Below are positions 1 to 8,586 of a stretch of 64,000 nt of DNA, one piece after another. The notes beneath the pieces were generated by a model. That model saw only the letters and a list, made by a program, of their open reading frames with translations, did not search any database and was not told where the DNA came from. The DNA is taken from positions 1 through 64,000 of the forward strand of contig NZ_MJGO01000001.1 of the NCBI RefSeq assembly GCF_001864895.1, written 5' to 3'. Made by a program: the position numbers and the translations under genes. Origin of the DNA: Curtobacterium sp. MCBA15_009. Lineage in GTDB: Bacteria > Actinomycetota > Actinomycetes > Actinomycetales > Microbacteriaceae. Numbering within the stretch: the first letter of the stretch is position 1; every line of letters begins with the position of its first letter.

Positions 1-180
1 CAGGTGATTCGGCACCACCCGCGAAGTCGATTGGGTCGATTCCACGTCGTTACCTCTCCGTGACCTCCGGGGTCGACGGAGCCGTCACGTCCGCTGGACG
101 CGGCGACCGTGTTCTCTGCCAGGCACGGCCGAGGACCGTGAGGCCCACGGCGGATCCGCCGTCGACAGCAAGGAGGCTCC

Positions 181-1134
181 ATGTACTTCCACGCACAGAC
201 CTGGATCAACGAGATCGCCGACGGCGAGCCCGACCCCGCAGCGGCCAACGCCCTCCAGGAGGGACTCGGCGGCCAGTTCGGCGAGATGCGCACGATGATG
301 CAGTACCTCTTCCAGGCGATGAACTTCCGTGGTCCCGCCGCGAAGCCGTACCGCGACCTCATCCAGGGAGTCGGGACCGAGGAGATCAGCCACGTCGAGC
401 TCATCGGCACCACGATCTCCCGTCTGCTCGACGGGTCGCCCGAGTACTCGGGCAAGCTCACCGACCCGCTCGACACCCCCGGGGCGAAGGGCGCGACGCC
501 GCTCTCCATCGCGCTCGACACGAGCAACATCCACCACTACCTGGTCGGAGCGCAGGGCGCCCTGCCCGTCGACTCGGCGGGCAACCCCTGGAGCGGCAGC
601 TACGTCTACAACTCCGGCAACCTGCCGCTCGACCTGCTCTACAACCTGATGCTCGAGTCCACCGGTCGGCTGCAGAAGTGCCGCATCTACGAGATGACGG
701 ACAACCCGACCGCCCGCGGCACCATCGCGTACCTCATCGTCCGCGACCAGGCGCACGAGAACGCCTACGCGAAGGCGCTCGAGACCCTCGGGGTGGACTG
801 GAAGACACTCCTGCCGATCCCGAAGACGAACGCCGAGCAGTTCCCGGAGGTCAAGCAGCTCGTCGACCTCGGACTGCAGAGCAAGCAGTACAGCTTCGAC
901 CTCGACGGCGCGTCCGAGGCCGGCAAGATCTTCCGCGGGGCGTCGCCGTCGAAGGACGGCACCGACCTGTCGGCCACCGAGCAGGCCCCCACCGGTTCGC
1001 CCTCGTTCATCGCGCCCGAGCGGCTCGAGGAGTTCTCGCCGGGTCTCGACGCCGACCTGCTGGCGCTCATCCAGCAGACCGCCGAACTCGAGCTCGACGA
1101 GGCGGAGGACCCGCTGTACGGACCCGTCGCCTGA
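181..1134 (+). CDS. Manganese (non-haem) catalase
   Basis: The product (317 aa) should disproportionate hydrogen peroxide at a dimanganese centre in the cytoplasm. The four-helix-bundle ligands of the Mn-catalase family can be placed as E35, E68, H71, E159 and H192, in the contexts GEMRTMMQYLF, GTEEISHVE, MLESTGRLQ and RDQAHENAY. Length fits the family (about 270-320 aa). The ATG is preceded at 4 nt by AAGGAGG, an excellent ribosome binding site, which decides this start. The gene stands alone and ends before a perfect hairpin at 1192-1231. The acidic C-terminal tail after about residue 250 is less conserved in the family. The 180 bases before it hold no gene I can support. Confidence 0.95.
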   Translation: MYFHAQTWINEIADGEPDPAAANALQEGLGGQFGEMRTMMQYLFQAMNFRGPAAKPYRDLIQGVGTEEISHVELIGTTISRLLDGSPEYSGKLTDPLDTPGAKGATPLSIALDTSNIHHYLVGAQGALPVDSAGNPWSGSYVYNSGNLPLDLLYNLMLESTGRLQKCRIYEMTDNPTARGTIAYLIVRDQAHENAYAKALETLGVDWKTLLPIPKTNAEQFPEVKQLVDLGLQSKQYSFDLDGASEAGKIFRGASPSKDGTDLSATEQAPTGSPSFIAPERLEEFSPGLDADLLALIQQTAELELDEAEDPLYGPVA

Positions 1135-1191
1135 CGGCTCCGGTCGCCGACGTCGTCACCGCACCACGTGCGGTGGACGCGCCAGGGACCG

Positions 1192-1231
1192 GACGGGAGG
1201 CCCGTGGCGACCCCGCCACGGGCCTCCCGTC
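1192..1231. terminator. Perfect GGGAGGC-family hairpin between convergent genes
   Basis: A perfect 18-bp stem (GACGGGAGGCCCGTGGCG at 1192-1209 and its complement at 1214-1231) encloses a 4-nt ACCC loop. It lies between the convergent ends of the catalase and the VOC gene, so a two-way terminator is the natural reading. There is no T-tract. Close relatives occur at 5621-5662, 10396-10435 and 20998-21037, so it also belongs to a dispersed repeat family. Confidence 0.7.
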
Positions 1232-1233
1232 CG

Positions 1234-1668
1234 TCAGTCGAGGCAGAACTCGTTGCCCTCGACGTCCTGCATGACGATGCAGGACTCGTCGACGCCGTCG
1301 GCGAGCATGCGACGCACCTGCGTCGCGCCGAGCGCGACGAGGCGGTCGCGCTCCGCGTCGAGCGCCGCGAGGCGCTCCGCACCGACCAGGCCGGGCCCCA
1401 CCCGCACGTCGAGGTGCACCCGGTTCTTCACCACCTTGCCCTCGGGGACGCGCTGGAAGAAGAGGCGCGGTCCGACGCCCTGCGGGTCGACGCAGGCGAA
1501 CGCCCGACCGCGGTGCTCCGGCGGCAGCTGGTCGTCGAACGCCTGCCACGACTCGGAGCCCGGTGGGGGCGGCGGCACCACGTAGCCGAGGACCTCGCAC
1601 CAGAAGCGGGCGAGGCGCTCGGGTTCCGCGCAGTCGAACGTGACCTGGACCTGTCGCACCGTGGACAT
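1234..1668 (-). CDS. VOC-family (glyoxalase-like) protein
   Basis: This 144-aa protein has the paired beta-alpha-beta-beta-beta modules of the vicinal oxygen chelate superfamily. It opens with a strand ending VQVTFDCAEPERLARFW, followed by FWCEVLGYVV, and ends with the typical VMQDVEGNEFCLD. Such proteins are usually annotated as glyoxalase-like, bleomycin-resistance-like or hydrolase-associated; substrate cannot be read from the sequence. The ATG at 1668 gives the normal single-unit length. The reading frame stays open further upstream, but that stretch overlaps the regulator gene and has no VOC character. Its stop lies just inside the 3' hairpin. Confidence 0.85.
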   Translation of the reverse strand: MSTVRQVQVTFDCAEPERLARFWCEVLGYVVPPPPPGSESWQAFDDQLPPEHRGRAFACVDPQGVGPRLFFQRVPEGKVVKNRVHLDVRVGPGLVGAERLAALDAERDRLVALGATQVRRMLADGVDESCIVMQDVEGNEFCLD

Positions 1669-1688
1669 GGCGCCAGCGTACGACGCGG

Positions 1689-2531
1689 TCAGGCCGGTGT
1701 CGCGGACAGCCGCTGGGTGCCGGTGACGCGCAGCAGGTCGAGCCGCTGCTCGTCCTCCGACCCCGGCACGGCCGTGTAGACCACGATCCGCAGGTCGCTC
1801 CCGGGGGCGGTGAGCACGTCGCAGTCGACCGTGATCGGGCCGACCGGCGTGTCCGTGAGGGTCTTGCGACTCGACCGGTGCTCGGCGACCTTCGCCTCGG
1901 CCCAGCGTCGCTCGAACTCCGGCGCGCTGGTGCGGAGCCGCTGCACCAGGTGGGCGAGCGCGGCGTCGCGCGGGTAGCGGCCGACGGCGGTCCGGAGGTC
2001 GGCGGCGAGGTCGCTGGCGAAGTCCTCCTCGTGCTGGGCGTCGAACTCGACACCCGCGTGGCCCGCGGTGAAGTGCCGCCACACCAGGTTGCGGTCGAGG
2101 CCGGTGTGCGCCGCGGGGTCGCCGCCGATCGCGGCCCACAGCGGGTTCCACAGCAGGATGTCGTGGCTGGCGGAGAAGACCGCGAGCGGGACGTCGCCGA
2201 GCCGGTCCACGATGCGCTGTACGCCGGGGCCGATGTGCCGGGGGACGGTGCCGGCGGACGGGGGAGCCGCGCCGGCGACCCGGTACAGGTGGTCGCGCTC
2301 TTCGTCGGTCAGGCGGAGTGCGACGGACAGCGCACGGAGCATCTGCGGGGACGGGTTCGACGCCCGGCCCTGCTCGAGGCGGACGACGTAGTCGACGCTG
2401 ACCCCGGCGAGGGCGGCGAGCTCCTCGCGGCGCAGACCGGACGTGCGGCGGCCGGCCCCGGACGGCAGCCCCACCTCGGCGGGGGTGACGCGGTCGCGCC
2501 AGGCCCGCAGCACGCTCGCGAACTCGCTCAT
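1689..2531 (-). CDS. XRE-family regulator with MmyB-like C-terminal domain
   Basis: The 280-aa product has an N-terminal helix-turn-helix (about residues 20-75, with SGLRREELAALAGVS and YVVRLEQGR). A larger ligand-binding-like domain follows, as in the MmyB-type XRE regulators of actinobacteria (NLVWRHFT, the YPRDAALAHLV region). These are transcription factors, often of an adjacent oxidoreductase. The gene is divergent from the SDR gene at 2633 with about 100 bp between starts, so regulation of that SDR and of itself is a fair inference. The ATG at 2531 is chosen because it places the helix-turn-helix at the expected distance from the N-terminus. Confidence 0.88.
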   Translation of the reverse strand: MSEFASVLRAWRDRVTPAEVGLPSGAGRRTSGLRREELAALAGVSVDYVVRLEQGRASNPSPQMLRALSVALRLTDEERDHLYRVAGAAPPSAGTVPRHIGPGVQRIVDRLGDVPLAVFSASHDILLWNPLWAAIGGDPAAHTGLDRNLVWRHFTAGHAGVEFDAQHEEDFASDLAADLRTAVGRYPRDAALAHLVQRLRTSAPEFERRWAEAKVAEHRSSRKTLTDTPVGPITVDCDVLTAPGSDLRIVVYTAVPGSEDEQRLDLLRVTGTQRLSATPA

Positions 2532-2632
2532 GCGTCCATCCTGCCCGCGGGACGGCTGCGCTCGGTGGTACCGGCAGTCCCACCGTCGTGCGGGACCTGG
2601 GAGTCCGTCAGCAGCCGGCGCACGATGGACCC

Positions 2633-3313
2633 ATGACCACCACACTCATCACCGGGGCGAACAAGAGCCTCGGACTCGAGACCGCCCGACGACTCGTCGA
2701 CGCCGGCCACACCGTCTACGCCGGCATGCGCGACCTCGACAGCGGCGACGCCGCCCGGGAGCTCGGGGCCACGGCCGTGCAGCTCGACGTCACCGACCAG
2801 GCGAGCGTCGACGCCGCGATCGCCTCGCTGCCCGGGCTCGACGTGCTCGTGAACAACGCCGGCGTGCTCGGTGCGTCGTTCGGGGTCGACGACCTGACGC
2901 CCGAGCGCCTGCAGGACGTGTTCGACGTCAACGTCGTCGGCGTGGTCCGGGTGACGCAGGCCGCGCTGCCGCTGCTCCGGCGCTCCGAGCAGCCCGTCAT
3001 CGTGAACGTGGCGTCGGGGGTCGGCTGGCCGCGCTGGCTGACCACCGAGGGCCGCGACGAGTACCCGGTGCCGGCGGTGCCCTACGCCGCCTCGAAGGCC
3101 GCCCTCATCGCGCTCACCGTGCAGTACGCGAAGAACCTGCCGGACTTCCGGATCAACGTCAGCGACCCCGGGTACACGGCCACGGACTTCAACGGGCACG
3201 GCGGCCACCAGACCGTCACCGAGGGGACGGACGCGACCGTCGCGCTCGCACTCCTCGGCGCCGACGGGCCGACCGGTGAGTTCCACGACCGGCGCGGGCG
3301 CATCGAGTACTGA
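2633..3313 (+). CDS. Short-chain dehydrogenase/reductase
   Basis: This is a classical SDR of 226 aa. It has the NAD(P)-binding TGANKSLG at the N-terminus, NNAG near residue 80, and the catalytic YAASK with a preceding serine in VNVASG. It probably reduces or oxidises a small carbonyl or alcohol in the cytosol; substrate unknown. The ATG at 2633 puts the Rossmann glycine motif about 8 residues in, as is usual. It is divergent from an XRE/MmyB regulator, a common arrangement for SDR genes in actinobacteria. It ends at a strong hairpin. Confidence 0.9.
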   Translation: MTTTLITGANKSLGLETARRLVDAGHTVYAGMRDLDSGDAARELGATAVQLDVTDQASVDAAIASLPGLDVLVNNAGVLGASFGVDDLTPERLQDVFDVNVVGVVRVTQAALPLLRRSEQPVIVNVASGVGWPRWLTTEGRDEYPVPAVPYAASKAALIALTVQYAKNLPDFRINVSDPGYTATDFNGHGGHQTVTEGTDATVALALLGADGPTGEFHDRRGRIEY

Positions 3314-3320
3314 GCGCACC

Positions 3321-3348
3321 GCGGGGCGCCGGTCGTCCGGCGCCCCGC
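3321..3348. terminator. Convergent stem-loop terminator
   Basis: A perfect 12-bp stem, GCGGGGCGCCGG (3321-3332) against CCGGCGCCCCGC (3337-3348), encloses a TCGT loop. It sits between the convergent SDR and DUF808 genes. No T-run follows, which is usual in such GC-rich genomes. Confidence 0.75.
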
Positions 3349-3371
3349 ACCGTCGACCCGTCCGTGCTGCG

Positions 3372-4244
3372 TCAGTGCTTACCGCGCAGGCGGCCGATGC
3401 CCAGGACGACCGCCACGACGACCATGCCGAGGACGACACCGGCGACCGCGGACACCGCGGTGTCGACGATCCAGACCACGACGGGGCCGGCGGCCTCGAC
3501 GGCGTGCGTGACGGCGTGCAGCACGTCGTACGGACCGTGCCAGAAGGTCTCGGCGAGGTTCGCGATCACCAGGTGCCCGCCGACCCAGAGCATCGCGACG
3601 GTGCCGATCACGCTGATCACCCGGAAGACGGTCGGCATCGCCCGCACGATCCGGGCACCGGTCCGCCGGGTCCCTCGGGTGGGCTGCTTCATCATCTGCA
3701 GGCCGACGTCGTCGACCTTCACGAGCAGGGCGACCGCGCCGTAGACGACGGCCGTCATGACGAGGCCGATCACGACGAGTGCGCCGAGCGTCGGCCAGAG
3801 CCCGAGGTCCGGGTCGAGGCCGTCGAGGGCGATGAGCATGATCTCGGTGCTGAGGATCAGGTCGGTGCGGATCGCGCCGAACACGAGCTTGCCCTCGGAC
3901 ACCGCCTCGGTCGCGCCGCCCTCGTGGTGGACGCCGAACCACTCGGTGACCTTCTCCGCGCCCTCGAAGCACAGGTACGTGCCCCCGAGCAGCAGGAGCC
4001 ACGGCAGCACCCCGGGTGCGAACGCCGTGAGCAGCAGCGCGAGCGGGATGATGATGACGAACTTGTTGAACAGGCTGCCGAGCGCGATCCGCCCGACGAC
4101 GGGCAGCTCCCGCGCGGGGGCGAGGCCCTGCACGTACTGCGGCGTGACGGCGGCGTCGTCGATGACGACGCCGGCGGTCTTCGCGCTGGCCTTCAGCGCC
4201 GCGGACAGGATGTCGTCCACCACGGCGAGCAATCCGACTGACAT
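3372..4244 (-). CDS. DUF808 family integral membrane protein
   Basis: The 290-aa product matches the DUF808 (YedI-like) family. It begins SVGLLAVVDDILSAALKAS, carries KTAGVVIDDAAVTPQYV, and has several hydrophobic segments (around residues 75-105, 160-185, 220-245 and 260-280). Its biochemical role is not established. The ATG at 4244 gives the standard family N-terminus; the open frame continues upstream without family features. It converges with the SDR on a shared terminator and is divergent from a small gene at 4344. Confidence 0.9.
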   Translation of the reverse strand: MSVGLLAVVDDILSAALKASAKTAGVVIDDAAVTPQYVQGLAPARELPVVGRIALGSLFNKFVIIIPLALLLTAFAPGVLPWLLLLGGTYLCFEGAEKVTEWFGVHHEGGATEAVSEGKLVFGAIRTDLILSTEIMLIALDGLDPDLGLWPTLGALVVIGLVMTAVVYGAVALLVKVDDVGLQMMKQPTRGTRRTGARIVRAMPTVFRVISVIGTVAMLWVGGHLVIANLAETFWHGPYDVLHAVTHAVEAAGPVVVWIVDTAVSAVAGVVLGMVVVAVVLGIGRLRGKH

Positions 4245-4343
4245 GGTGACGCACTCCGATCGATCCGCCCCTGTGGCGATGCTCAGCGTACTGGCCGGCA
4301 CCGAGCCTGAACGCCACCGGTCGGCCGTCCGTATGCTCGCGGC

Positions 4344-4613
4344 ATGGCTGACTTCACCGCTGCCCAGGCCGCCGTCGTCCGGATCGAGCGCGCAGAGGAG
4401 GGCCGCTGGGACCTCTCGCTCATCAGCGACTCCGGTGTGGCGATGGGCCACGGCGTGTACCTCTTCGACGCCGACCACGACGACGCCGAGGACGAGCAGA
4501 CCGCCGCGCTCGACTTCGTCCGCGAGTACGGCTTCCGGTTCGAGCGCGACGCGGTGCAGACCGAGGCGCTCGGCGTCTTCTGGGCGCCGCTGCTGCCGGC
4601 CGACCAGCAGTAG
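4344..4613 (+). CDS. Small hypothetical protein
   Basis: An 89-aa acidic protein that I do not recognise. It reads as a compact fold without signal peptide or membrane segment (ADFTAAQAAVVRIERAEEG at the start, then alternating strands and an EYGFRFERDAVQ stretch). Codon use is as in neighbours. It is convergent with the arsenate reductase gene, 7 bp apart. An ATG 12 nt upstream is an alternative start; neither has a clear ribosome binding site. Confidence 0.6.
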   Translation: MADFTAAQAAVVRIERAEEGRWDLSLISDSGVAMGHGVYLFDADHDDAEDEQTAALDFVREYGFRFERDAVQTEALGVFWAPLLPADQQ

Positions 4614-4620
4614 GGCGCCG

Positions 4621-5016
4621 CTACAGCGACGCGACCAGCGCTTCCACGCGGGCGCGGATGTCGTCGCGGATCGGGCGGACGCGCTCGATCGGCTGCCCGG
4701 CCGGGTCCTCGAGCGCCCAGTCCTCGTACCGCTTGCCGGGGAAGACCGGGCAGGCGTCCCCGCACCCCATCGTGACGACGACGTCCGACTCGCGCACGGT
4801 GTCGGTCGCGAGCACGGCGGGCTGCGCACCGGCGATGTCGATGCCGGCCTCGGCCATGGCCCGGACGGCCACGGCGTTCACCCGGTCGGCCGGTTCGCTG
4901 CCGGCCGAGAACACGCGGACGCGGTCACCGGCGAGGTGGCGCAGCCAGCCGGCGGCCATCTGCGAGCGGCCCGCGTTGTGGACGCACACGAACAGGACGG
5001 TGGGGCGGTCGGTCAT
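4621..5016 (-). CDS. arsC: Arsenate reductase, low-molecular-weight phosphatase type
   Basis: The 131-aa protein has the phosphate-binding loop VCVHNAGRSQ with nucleophile C11, and further cysteines C85 and C89 in TMGCGDACP. It also has the DWALEDPAG segment typical of LMW-phosphatase-fold arsenate reductases. It reduces arsenate to arsenite in the cytoplasm. The three cysteines allow a thioredoxin-type relay, but actinobacterial relatives may instead use mycothiol; the sequence does not decide. No arsenite exporter or ArsR regulator is next to it, so it is an orphan ars gene here. Confidence 0.9.
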   Translation of the reverse strand: MTDRPTVLFVCVHNAGRSQMAAGWLRHLAGDRVRVFSAGSEPADRVNAVAVRAMAEAGIDIAGAQPAVLATDTVRESDVVVTMGCGDACPVFPGKRYEDWALEDPAGQPIERVRPIRDDIRARVEALVASL

Positions 5017-5062
5017 GCCGCCATCATCCCAGCGGTGACCGTCCTCGGCGTGCCGGACCGGG

Positions 5063-5476
5063 TCAGCGCAGGGCGGACGCCTCGAAGCCGATCAGCCACG
5101 TGACGCCGAACGCGTCCCGCACGGTGCCGTCCCAGTCGCCCCACGGGCGTTCCTGCAGGGCGTCGAGGACGGTGCCGCCCGTGGCGAGCCCGTCGAACCA
5201 CCGGCGCAGGACGTCGGGCGTGGCCGTCCCGAGCAGCGCGAAGAGCAGACCGGACGCCGCGAACGGTTCCTCGTGCCCGCTCGTGTCGGTGGCGAACAGG
5301 TCGACCGCGCCGGTCAACTGCCCGTGTGCCACCGCGTCGGCGGGGCCGTCCGTGCGGGCGAGGTCGGCGAAGGTGGCGATCCGGACCTCGCCGCCGAACA
5401 CGCCCTGCCAGTGCTCGAGGGCCTGCCGGGCCGTGCCGGCGAAGCGGAGGTACGGCGTCGGTGCGGTGGCGTCCAT
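5063..5476 (-). CDS. PhnB-like VOC protein
   Basis: The 137-aa protein has the PhnB/3-demethylubiquinone-methyltransferase-like VOC pattern: TPYLRFAGTARQALEHWQGVF at the N-terminus (shortened here in the middle), a GHEEPF strand region and the end WGDWDGTVRDAFGVTWLIGF. Such proteins bind small ligands; function is generally unknown. The ATG at 5476 gives full family length. It lies 46 bp downstream of arsC on the same strand and could be co-transcribed with it, though nothing in the sequence ties the functions together. Confidence 0.85.
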   Translation of the reverse strand: MDATAPTPYLRFAGTARQALEHWQGVFGGEVRIATFADLARTDGPADAVAHGQLTGAVDLFATDTSGHEEPFAASGLLFALLGTATPDVLRRWFDGLATGGTVLDALQERPWGDWDGTVRDAFGVTWLIGFEASALR

Positions 5477-5620
5477 GGCGTGACCGTACCGCCGCCGGTC
5501 GCCGGGTGTGCCGTCGTCGTCAGCGGGTCGGTCCGACCGACCATGCAGCAGCGCACCCTCGGCCGACAGGGCCTGACCGTCCGCGGGGAGCGCGCGATGG
5601 GCTGAGCCCGGCCGAGCGAC

Positions 5621-5662
5621 GGACGTGAGGCCCGTGGCGCGCCCGCCACGGGCCTCCCGTCC
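5621..5662. repeat. GGGAGGC-family hairpin repeat
   Basis: The left arm at 5621-5639 and the right arm at 5644-5662 pair over 19 bp with one mismatch around a CGCC loop. The core CCCGTGGCG/CGCCACGGG is identical to the 1192-1231 element. It lies in a 250-bp spacer between the TetR gene (stop 5728) and the VOC gene (start 5476), both on the minus strand, and probably ends the exporter-operon transcript. Confidence 0.7.
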
Positions 5663-5727
5663 ACCGGACGGTCGTGTCCGGAGCGTGTCTCGGGGGCCGG
5701 GGGCGGTGCCCCGCGCCTGCGGCCCCG

Positions 5728-6393
5728 TCAGGACGCGAGCGCCACCATCTCGCCCACGACGGCACGCAGGCGCTCGGCGAGCTCGTCGTTGCTCCGCACC
5801 GTGTCCCGGTGGGCGACCTCGCTCAGGGCCGACATGACGAGCGTCACGGCGGTCCGGGCGGTCTGCTCGTCGGTCCGGGTGCCCACGACACTGAGCAGGG
5901 ACTGCCGCGACTCGGCCATCCACTGCATGACCGTCGAGGACATCTCCGGGCGCAGCACGAGCAGTTCCTTCATGCGGCGGCGGTCCTGTGACAGCGGCAC
6001 GGTGGCGGCGATGAGCACGCACAGGTCGTCGACGAGTGCGCCGTCGGCCTGCTCGAACCAGGCGGCGCTGCGCTCCGGGACCTCGACCGAGTCGAGGCCG
6101 AGCGCTGCGTGCGCCTTCGACGTGAAGTAGTTGAAGAAGGTGCGCGGGGAGACGTCGGCGTCCGCGCAGATCTGTTCGATGGTGACGCCGTCGAGACCGT
6201 GCGCCGACACGAGCGTGAGCGCCGCGTTGTGGAGCGCCTGACGGGTCTGCTGCTTCTTGCGCTCCCGCAGGGTGCACGGTGCTGCGGCGTCCGGCGGTGC
6301 TGCGGTGGTGGGCACGGGCACTCCTGGGGTTCGGGGGGTGGTGGGCCGCCCGTGCCGGGATGTCGGCACGGCACGGGCGGCCCGGTCGGTCAC
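5728..6393 (-). CDS. TetR-family repressor coupled to the exporter gene
   Basis: The 221-aa protein has a TetR helix-turn-helix at about residues 45-90 (RQALHNAALTLVSAHGLDGV region, then ICADADVSPRTFFNYFTSK) and an all-helical ligand domain after it. The GTG at 6393 overlaps the stop of the exporter gene by 4 bp (GTGA), which supports this start despite a proline-rich N-terminal extension of about 40 residues. A later start nearer the helix-turn-helix is possible. Co-transcription behind the exporter suggests feedback control of the promoter near 8480-8510. Confidence 0.87.
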   Translation of the reverse strand: MTDRAARAVPTSRHGRPTTPRTPGVPVPTTAAPPDAAAPCTLRERKKQQTRQALHNAALTLVSAHGLDGVTIEQICADADVSPRTFFNYFTSKAHAALGLDSVEVPERSAAWFEQADGALVDDLCVLIAATVPLSQDRRRMKELLVLRPEMSSTVMQWMAESRQSLLSVVGTRTDEQTARTAVTLVMSALSEVAHRDTVRSNDELAERLRAVVGEMVALAS

Positions 6394-8438
6394 CGGCGCT
6401 GCGTCGGCGTGGAGCCGGTCATCGGACCGGTGAAGCTGCCGGCCTCGGCCGCGGCGAGCCCAGCGTCGGACTCGAGCTGTGCCTCGGCGGACATGTCGGC
6501 ACGCTCCTGGAGCGCGGACCGCTGGCGCAGCGGCGGCACCCGGAAGAACCAGGTGAGCACGAACGCGAGCAGGATCACGCCGAGGCCGACCCAGTAGATC
6601 GTGACCGACGAGGCGTTGAACCCGGCCATGAACGGGCGGGTCAGGGCGCTGTCGGCACCGGTCAGGAACGACGTGTCGTTCGTGCTCGTGCTGCTCGAGC
6701 TGCTGCTGTCACCGGCGTCGATCTGCTTCGCCAGGTCGGGCGTGACCTGGTCGACCCAGTAGGTGCGCTGGGCGGCGTCCGACCAGTCGACGACGACCTT
6801 GCCGTCCTGCACCGAGGCGTGCGCCCGCTCGGCGACGGCCTGCAGGACCACGGACTCGGGAGCCGAGGGGCCGGCGGCGGTGATCGCCTGCGCCGAGGCC
6901 TGGTCGAGCTGGCGCTGGATGCCCTGCTCGAGCGGGGTGACGATCGGCGTCCAGATCTTCTCCATCGCACCCTGGTTCCGCGGGGCGGTGGCGACCGTCG
7001 GGTTCGTCGCCGCGTCGAGGGCGGCGTTCAGGTCCTTCTGGTTCGAGGTGGCGTGCAGGATGTTCGCCGGCATGACCGAGAACAGGATGGAGAGCAGGAC
7101 GGCGGTGCCGAGCGTCCCGCCGATCTGGCGGAAGAACGTGGCCGACGACGTCGCGACGCCCATGTCCCGGGCCTCGACGGACCCCTGCGAGGCGAGCGTC
7201 AGCGACTGCATGACGGAGCCGAGCCCGAGGCCGATGAGGAACATGCCGATCATGAGGAACCAGAGCGGCTTGTCGATGGACATGAAGGTCAGCACGACGT
7301 AGCCGGCGGACACGAGCGCCGTGCCGATGACCGGGAAGATCCGGTAGCGGCCGACGCGGGCCACGATCTGCCCGCTGGTGATCGACGCGATCATGAGGCC
7401 GCCGACGAGGGGCAGGGTCGCGAAGCCCGACTCGGTCGGGGTCAGGCCGACGACGATCTGCAGGTAGAGCGGGATGGTGAGCATCGCGCCGAACATCGCG
7501 AAGCCGACGAGGAACCCGATGACGGTCGCCATCGAGAACGTGCCGGAACGGAAGAGCTTGAGCGGGATGATCGCCGCGTCGCCCATCTTCGACTCGATGA
7601 GCAGCAGGCCGACGAGCCCGACGACGCCGATGACGTAGCAGGCGAGCGCGGCGGGGGAGCCCCAGCCCCAGGTGCGTCCCTGTTCGGCCACGAGCAGGAG
7701 CGGCACGAGGGTGACGATGACGGCGGTCGCGCCCCACCAGTCGACCTTCGGCTTGTCGGTCTTGTCGTGCACCTTCGGCAGGTGCAGGAAGACGATGACC
7801 ATGACGAGCGCCGCGATGCCGATCGGGACGTTGATCAGGAGGACCCAGCGCCAGCCGGTGATCCAGAGGATCTCGGACGAGCCGGCGAGCAGGCCGCCGA
7901 TGAGCGGGCCGATGACCGACGAGATGCCGAAGACCGCGAGGAAGTAGCCCTGGTACTTGGCGCGTTCGCGCGGGGCGAGGATGTCGCCCATGATCGCGAG
8001 CGGGAGCGACATGAGCGCGCCGGCGCCGATGCCCTGCACGGCGCGGAAGGCCGCGAGCATGAGCATCGAGGTCGCCATCGACGACAGCACGGCGCCGACG
8101 ATGAACACGACGATGCCGAAGATGTAGAGCGGGCGGCGGCCGAAGATGTCGGAGAGCTTGCCGTAGATCGGCGTCGCGATCGTCGAGGTGATGAGGTACG
8201 CCGTCGTCACCCACGCCTGCTGGTCGAGGCCGTGCAGGTCGTCACCGATGGTGCGGATCGCCGTGCCGAACACCGTCTGTCCGAGGGAGGACAGGAACAT
8301 GCCCGCCATCAGCCCGTAGATCACGAGGAGGATCTGGCGGTGGGTCATCAGCGGCTGCTGGCCGGGGCCGCCGGAGGCCGGAGCGGCCTCGGACGAGCTC
8401 CGACCGGGCTGCACCGGGACGGGTGCGGTGGCGGTCAT
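6390..8438 (-). CDS. DHA2-type MFS multidrug exporter
   Basis: A 682-aa 14-helix major facilitator (drug:H+ antiporter-2 type). It carries the loop signature GKLSDIFGRRPLY after TM2, the FRAVQGIGAGAL motif and IGPLIGGLLAG in TM5. It should pump hydrophobic drugs out across the cytoplasmic membrane. A large extracytoplasmic loop between the last two helices (about residues 490-620) includes a serine-rich stretch with SSSSSTST. Length exceeds the usual 450-550 aa because of that loop and the tail. The ATG at 8438 follows AAAAGGAG at good spacing. The gene is first in an operon with the TetR gene and divergent from the helicase gene. Confidence 0.92.
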   Translation of the reverse strand: MTATAPVPVQPGRSSSEAAPASGGPGQQPLMTHRQILLVIYGLMAGMFLSSLGQTVFGTAIRTIGDDLHGLDQQAWVTTAYLITSTIATPIYGKLSDIFGRRPLYIFGIVVFIVGAVLSSMATSMLMLAAFRAVQGIGAGALMSLPLAIMGDILAPRERAKYQGYFLAVFGISSVIGPLIGGLLAGSSEILWITGWRWVLLINVPIGIAALVMVIVFLHLPKVHDKTDKPKVDWWGATAVIVTLVPLLLVAEQGRTWGWGSPAALACYVIGVVGLVGLLLIESKMGDAAIIPLKLFRSGTFSMATVIGFLVGFAMFGAMLTIPLYLQIVVGLTPTESGFATLPLVGGLMIASITSGQIVARVGRYRIFPVIGTALVSAGYVVLTFMSIDKPLWFLMIGMFLIGLGLGSVMQSLTLASQGSVEARDMGVATSSATFFRQIGGTLGTAVLLSILFSVMPANILHATSNQKDLNAALDAATNPTVATAPRNQGAMEKIWTPIVTPLEQGIQRQLDQASAQAITAAGPSAPESVVLQAVAERAHASVQDGKVVVDWSDAAQRTYWVDQVTPDLAKQIDAGDSSSSSSTSTNDTSFLTGADSALTRPFMAGFNASSVTIYWVGLGVILLAFVLTWFFRVPPLRQRSALQERADMSAEAQLESDAGLAAAEAGSFTGPMTGSTPTQRR

Positions 8439-8479
8439 CGAACTCCTTTTTCGGACTGTGAAACTTTGCAGACCGCGCA

Positions 8480-8510
8480 ACGATACATCCACTAGTTCCG
8501 CAATGCAACT
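8480..8510 (-). promoter_or_regulatory. Candidate exporter promoter with overlapping palindrome
   Basis: On the minus strand TTGCAT (8503-8508) and TATCGT (8480-8485) are separated by 17 bp, a plausible sigma-70-type promoter about 40 bp before the exporter start. An imperfect palindrome AGTTCCGCAATGCAACT (8494-8510) overlaps the -35 box, the place expected for the TetR operator. The assignment is by inspection only. Confidence 0.45.
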
Positions 8511-8586
8511 AAAGACGGGCGTCCGATGGTGCACAGGGGGTGCTCGTCCGTCACTGCTGCAGGCGTATTCGAGATACCGTTTCAGC

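Noticed and set aside
85-756. Long open frame antisense to the manganese catalase
   Set aside because: It mirrors the catalase codons in a very GC-rich genome, has no recognisable domain and an arginine/valine-rich composition typical of shadow frames.
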